From contig OU744728.1 in the NCBI GenBank assembly GCA_916613615.1, positions 34,494,450 through 34,558,449 of the forward strand: 64,000 nucleotides of DNA, given 5' to 3'. This DNA comes from Steromphala cineraria (lineage: Eukaryota > Mollusca > Gastropoda > Trochida > Trochidae). Under the pieces are notes generated by a model that made no database searches, was not told the DNA's origin, and worked only from the letters and a program-made list of their open reading frames with translations. Made by a program: the position numbers and the translations under genes. Shown here piece by piece: positions 58,177 to 64,000 of the stretch (position 1 is its first letter; each line of letters opens with the position of its first letter).

Positions 58177-61100
58177 GGAGTGCTACAAAGCACAGTTACC
58201 ATTCGCTCAACACTAGCACATGTATACGGCTGTCTGGTTATTCCATTAGCACGTCAGGCCAGTTACAAAACTCTGCTGCAGTTGGCATCTGAAGACCAAG
58301 TACCATCGATTTATGCGAGACATAACGTTTGAAAGATAGAGTGCAGTGATGTGGTCCGGAACAGGTAATGGAGCGTAACACAAAGCAATGAATATCGCCT
58401 TTGTGAAATTTCAAATTTGTTTTGTTCGAGGTCCCTAAAGACATTTGTATCCAGGTGGAGATAATTAACTTTGACGAACTGATGGTGATAACATATTTGA
58501 CTAACCTGTCAGGAATATGATGACATCATGGACATGCATTGTTTCTTTGGTGATAAAACAGAAGTATAAGTATATCATATATAAGTATATAAAGTCTGTA
58601 TTGATAAATATACGCGAGTCAATAAGAGCTACCTTGTTGATGATGCCGTCTAACAGCGGAAACGTATTTATCATCTTACTATACTCTTCTACAAATGAAA
58701 GTAACAAACACATTTATATGTATTCATGAATCCCTGAAAATTAAAGTATAAAGTACTCACCAGTTATTATCTTCACATCAACATGCGAAAGTCCTTCATT
58801 CGGTTCGGTTAATACAGTGGTTACTTTGGTTATACGCTGTCATTTGGTTGAGAGAAGGTTTATATGTCTACGGGCAACATACATACATAACATTCTCCTG
58901 TGACTTCTCTGGTAGTGCTTACATACAGCCACCGATACAAACAATGCCTAATCTACCGTTACTCCAACCCGTGGCCATGCTCCATTGAGCACCAACAATA
59001 GAGGCAGGTAGGCAAAACCTTTATAAAGAGTGCATCACCAGGTCTCTGTTGAAATGGAAAGTTAATCAACTATTTCTACAGGGCTTGTTGCGGTCACATC
59101 CAACTGACTTTTAACTATAAGTTATTTACAGAACAGGTGACTCCATAAATTGTGTTCTGATATTACCCAGGCATGAAATGAAATGAAATGCCACCCCTTA
59201 TAATAGTGCAAAGGAAACAGAGACAAAGCGAATGAGATTGGACCTGCCTTCAACATTAATATTTCCACATGAATTGTCTAAGAATTTCACTCATTACATG
59301 GAAAGAAGAGTATTGATTTTGAAAATTACGACATGCACAAATCCATTATTTATGAAGAACATATTTGACACGATGAACTACTGGAATGTTTGACTCTTTG
59401 AACACCTGATTCTGATAGATTTTGTAATTTGTAGAACTTTAAAAGAACACATTATTCATCTACAAGCTGTGTTTATATCTTATGCATATATATTTAGAAT
59501 CTCACCCAGGTGCCTTGTGATATCAAATATATCAACACAATTTTATAATTTAAGTACTTTACATTTATCAATTGGTGTGGGTGGTATTCTCTTTATCATT
59601 CAAAATCATTTTTCATTTCGATTGCATGAAAAATGTATATTTCTAAACATTTCACTAGAAGTCCTTGAGCGGCGATGTCATAGCATTGTGATACTATCAT
59701 GTTAATAGAGTGATAGCAATGTGAAATAATTGTGTTTACGACGTCATAGCATTCTTACGTTATTACTGATGATGTAACACGTTGAAGATGTCATGTACTT
59801 TCTGTTTGCTGCAGAGCACTGTTAAAATTATATCGTCGAAACGATATGTGCTAGGAGATATCACTTGATCTATCACAGGCGATATCTCATGTGGAACACA
59901 CTTTTGGATAATAGATATCTTAGACAACATTTTTGATGTTTTCATTTAGAAAATATTACAGTATTTAATAATTATCAAAATCCAATATTTTTTATGAAAC
60001 TAGTGAATGTGAATATCGTTACAAAGAGACCTATATTGTGCTGAAGGAGAACACCTCTCTTATCTATAGCAATTGTGACTATCTATCCACGACCCCCAAC
60101 TTCCCCGTGACCTCAATAGTACTGATAAATCGGTATTGAACTCGCCACGTCGTGCTTCCTAGCATACCATAAAACATGACCTTATCAGTGACTGTCATAA
60201 ACGTGTTTGTGTACAGTGCCTACCAACATGAAGAGCAAATATACAAAAACTACTGTATAACAAAATACATTATATATCTACTGTATAGCGTAACCAAATA
60301 GAATATGTAGAACGACATAAAGAGGGAACAAACCGCACAGCATTTACCTAATTGAGTGTACTGGAAAATATATACTATATTATGTTAAAGAATTTTGAAA
60401 GTTTATGAATGATAAAATATACTATACAACTGTAACTGTTTTTATGCTGCGAACATAAATATATTCGAATCAAATGTTAATCAATAACAGGGATATCAAC
60501 GAAAATATTCACACATATTCACTCCAATGTGAGATCGTCGCTGACATATGATATATGTGTTCAAACTACCTTTTTCTTATTTGGACGTAAATCACAAATA
60601 AAGAGTTAGATACACTTACATATTCCAAGAGATCTCAGATTTTCTAATGAACAGCAGCCCCATTCACCTGCACTATCAGCTGCACCGTCAATGATATGTA
60701 GCCTCTCTCCCCGAGTCTTAAGGTACTGTTAGTTGCATGTTTGCTGACCACTGGTCAATGGACAGGTGCGACATGGACTTTGCCATTCAAATATTGACAT
60801 ATGCTTTGGAAAATATCTGGCATATTTTCTTCACGGAGAGATTAATAGATTCTGACTTGAATGAACAACCTTATGGCATAATTATGTATAATCAATTGAT
60901 ACCATGTGGCGGTGTCCGATACTAGCTTATACCATGATCTAACCGTGCAATTATTTATTGTTTGTACACGCTACCAAGCAATAACAATGTTTATAATGAA
61001 TGTTTACATAACTTCTTATACGACAATATCTGGCGACATACCCTAAAGCTGCGTCATACAATGTTCTTACTTTTCATTAGTGAAAGCTTTTCCTTCGTAT

Positions 61101-62653
61101 CAATTACCTCTGGGTTGTTGATTTGCACATTATGTTTTATATCACGGTATCAACAGACGAATAAGTAAAGAATGCTTAACGACATCCCCCTATATATAAA
61201 CATCACCAATTATATCTATGATACTAGTGAGTAATTTGGAATTTGAAACTGTACTGTTAAACTATGGATGTAAAATCGTCAAGTTACATGTATGATACGT
61301 TTCTATAGACATGTCTATTTATCAAACACCGTTTTACTACACGATAAGCAGTGAGAGGCCGAATTATTCTATTAGGATAAACGCTCCATCAAAGCCTAGT
61401 AGTGAGGACGTGTCACTCATACTGGCCCCGACTAGAAACTCATCTCCACTTGGCGCTCGCTAGATTCATACACAAACGAAATGATTTACGTCAATACCAA
61501 GATTCTCAACATCAAATTATTAATTCAAATCAAAGTAGTTTTGCTAGCGATATCAAACTCAATTACATTTTCTCCAACTTCTTGCGTTAATACGTTAGTA
61601 TTATACGTCATCAATCATGCAGCTGAATCATTACTAATCTATTTTGAGCTCTTAGATTATTTCCATCAACGTATTTATGAATCATCAGATTGTCGTCGAT
61701 GCAAAGGTATTTAACGACAAAATGTCACTGTGAGTGACTGTCATTACCACTATAGTTATAATAATTAGAAGTTAATTCCGACTAAAACTGTATCATTAAT
61801 ATAAACATATTTGATAAAACTGGCTATGAAGTTTGCAACATTGAAATAGCAATATAACCATTTCTCTGAAGAAGCGAATGAATTCATGTCTACATGAGAG
61901 GGACCATCAAGATGAATCTTTAGAACTAGAAACTTGTTACAACTATTTTCGTTTAACGTCATCATCTAGGATCATTAGTGATCATTTCATTAGTGACAAA
62001 ACATTCGTTTAAACAATCGATTTTGTGAAGAAAGAATTTATTAAATTATTATATAATTTATTTGTTATTATAATAATTTATATAATTCGTTAGGATGCTA
62101 CCTTTGCCTGTATCCCAAATAATATCACAATCAACAAACAAACCCCAACACAACAACAACATCATCGTCTGTGTGCACGACTGTATTAACATTAAGTTAA
62201 CATCTACATCAACTCTATCGTCAACACCAAATTCGGCACAGACACAAACAACAACATTGATAAATATCAACATAATCATAAACAATACATTCCCAGTTCA
62301 ATCTAAGTCAAATTTGTAAATCAGCAGTTGCTCCTCATCTACATGTCCATCTACAACTACAAGTTACATGTTCATGATTTTCTATATCTACGTCTCCATG
62401 TATGTTTTGGAACTGTTGTTACATATTTTGCAAATCTCATGATTTTGTTGTTGAAAGGAGACATAGATTTTTTTCGAAAGCTAAGTAATATCAAATGGAA
62501 GCTCTTTCTATTGTAATTGTTAGCAGAGTTTGTCCATTGATTGATGCATATGACACTTATATTCTTACAATACGCACATACATTACAATTTGAGTTGATG
62601 TTGGAAATGACTATAGTATGGTAACCAAAGTATAAGAACTTTAAGACCTTAAC
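58177..62653. other. Upstream sequence without recognised gene
   Basis: AT-rich. Many short frames, but none with domain signatures, coding composition or convincing splice partners. Confidence 0.45.
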
Positions 62654-62730
62654 TGACTGTGCAAGGTTGGCAGTGCACTAGACTACAAGACGTTACGTCC
62701 AAAGCTATAGGTTGTGAGAGCTCCAGCACG
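62654..62730 (+). repeat. Weak tRNA-like sequence
   Basis: AAGGTTGGCAGTGCACTAGA resembles an A-box region and TATAGGTTGTGAGAGCTCC a decayed B box. It is probably a SINE head relic. Confidence 0.3.
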
Positions 62731-64000
62731 TTCAGAAGAGCAGATCCCCTGATTAGATTGGTGATCTGCGCGTGGCCAGCATCACAAGCAGTGTGTCACA
62801 AACAGAATATGCACTGCGTAATTGGGCACATAGTTATGCAATTATTGCAGGACGGAGAATGGTGCCGGGTCACCATGGGTCGTGTGATGGTGCTGTCTTA
62901 TATAAGCTTGATATTCAAGCGTTCAATCATGACGGTGTGAAATATTTACACATTTCAACTACATTGTATATGAATGTTTAAAACTGCTCGAAAACGTTCT
63001 GTGTTTAGAAGAACAAAGATAAAATAAAAATAGGAAAAGACAGTAATCGCTACATGTAAATAAAAGGTTTTGAAATTAGCCGCTTTAACTATTGGAGACA
63101 TTGAATGATCTGTAGCACTGGCAGGAGTGCGTACCTGGACATCGATACAATCAGGGACATTATATAGCAGGTCTCTCTATATAGTCTCTCATACAGTGCA
63201 TGTCTGGTGGTAGTAAACCAGTGTTATCACATCGCCTCCTCATTGGGTTTGTTATGTACATTGCGACACGTCAAGGGGAGGTTAACTAGTTCCATAATCG
63301 TCAACAGTCTCTCGTGTTAGCTGATAGTTAATATATCACGTAAAAGACAAATATTGTCATAAAGGATACATTTTACATGTAAAAACAACAACATAGCAAG
63401 TATCGACATGCACATGTCGCCCTCTCGCAGTATTAAAACCATATTTATATGCGAGCTTTTTAATCAGTGTAGTCAATGCAACATGTTGCAACATTCCATT
63501 ATTCTCATGCGTAGAGACACGCGATGTGGTGTCACTGAGTCAGGGATGGTACTGACACATCCGGGTGACCGTCTCACAGCTGGACGGATCTATTCACCGC
63601 AGTAGTGCACTATCTATCATGATACACTTCATAGAAATAAAGAGGTATGTATGTAAACTACATGGTTTTTATCGATTGGTTAGCACACTAATAAAATATC
63701 GGTAAAACTGTCTATTATGCTCATTTTGCCCATTTCAAGTGGAAAACTTGGAGGAAAACAAATCGAAATCTACAAAGCATAATAACCACGATGTAAATGC
63801 ATCTCTTGAATCATTTAACATCAGCTACTGTAGGATTGAGTCCATGACATAAGTATAGAGCATTAAGTCATCAATAAGCTGTAGAATGGAAATAAATAAA
63901 TCAGCTGTAACTTTCATAACAAGGTGGATGCTTTCCTAGCTTCATTTACTTTTCTGGATATATTGTTCTCTTAAACATCTTTTCACAAACGTTAGACGTA
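62731..64000. other. Terminal part of the window, no recognised gene
   Basis: Only short frames without domain signatures. A minus-strand donor-like CAG-GTACGC lies near 63132. Confidence 0.4.

Noticed and set aside
62659..62981. Two overlapping frames of 69-93 codons
   Set aside because: The first overlaps a tRNA-like SINE relic; neither shows a recognisable protein motif.

Overview
This is eukaryotic, almost certainly metazoan, nuclear DNA. It is AT-rich, the genes have GT-AG introns, and the spacers hold decayed non-LTR, Penelope-like and DIRS-like retroelements, several MITE families and many minisatellites. Dispersed elements with ends like AGCTCATCTGGCC and a GGCGTCCGTCCGTCC-type interior suggest a marine mollusc, probably a bivalve. 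That placement is inference, not proof.

Layout. 1-2900 holds minus-strand LINE and Penelope-like remnants; one LINE is split by a TTAA-flanked MITE. 4535-about 24860 is one plus-strand gene. I assembled ten coding exons whose phases all agree, giving 911 residues: a short acidic N-terminus, about eleven [DE][DE]LFG-type acidic motifs, a basic RKRGSLARRKKPTRSSMRR segment like the RCSD/capping-protein-interaction motif of CapZIP and FAM21, and four spaced Trp-plus-basic motifs near the C-terminus. Intron 1 holds a Mutator-like MITE with a perfect 9-bp duplication. Intron 2 holds 42 copies of a roughly 97-bp unit, each ending in a splice-acceptor-like sequence. Intron 9 holds a 45-bp minisatellite. 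24.9-54 kb has no gene I can support. It holds MITEs, Penelope/DIRS/L1-like relics, a diverged 0.7-0.85 kb duplication, a 3.5-kb minisatellite cluster and a 2.4-kb element with inverted ends.

54365-55623 (minus) is an intronless coding exon for a 392-residue ABHD1/ABHD3-type alpha/beta hydrolase. The position of the catalytic serine is glycine, while the Asp and His of the triad remain. A 5' UTR intron is likely. 56.3-64 kb is upstream sequence with possible noncoding first exons, an 88-bp duplication and no convincing coding gene.

The two genes are unrelated in function as far as can be seen: one is predicted to act on actin capping, the other is a predicted membrane-anchored, probably inactive lipid hydrolase relative. 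I found no CRISPR array, operon, rRNA or intact tRNA. The points most worth following are the decoy-acceptor array, the serine-less ABHD protein and the unusual architecture of the LFG-repeat protein.
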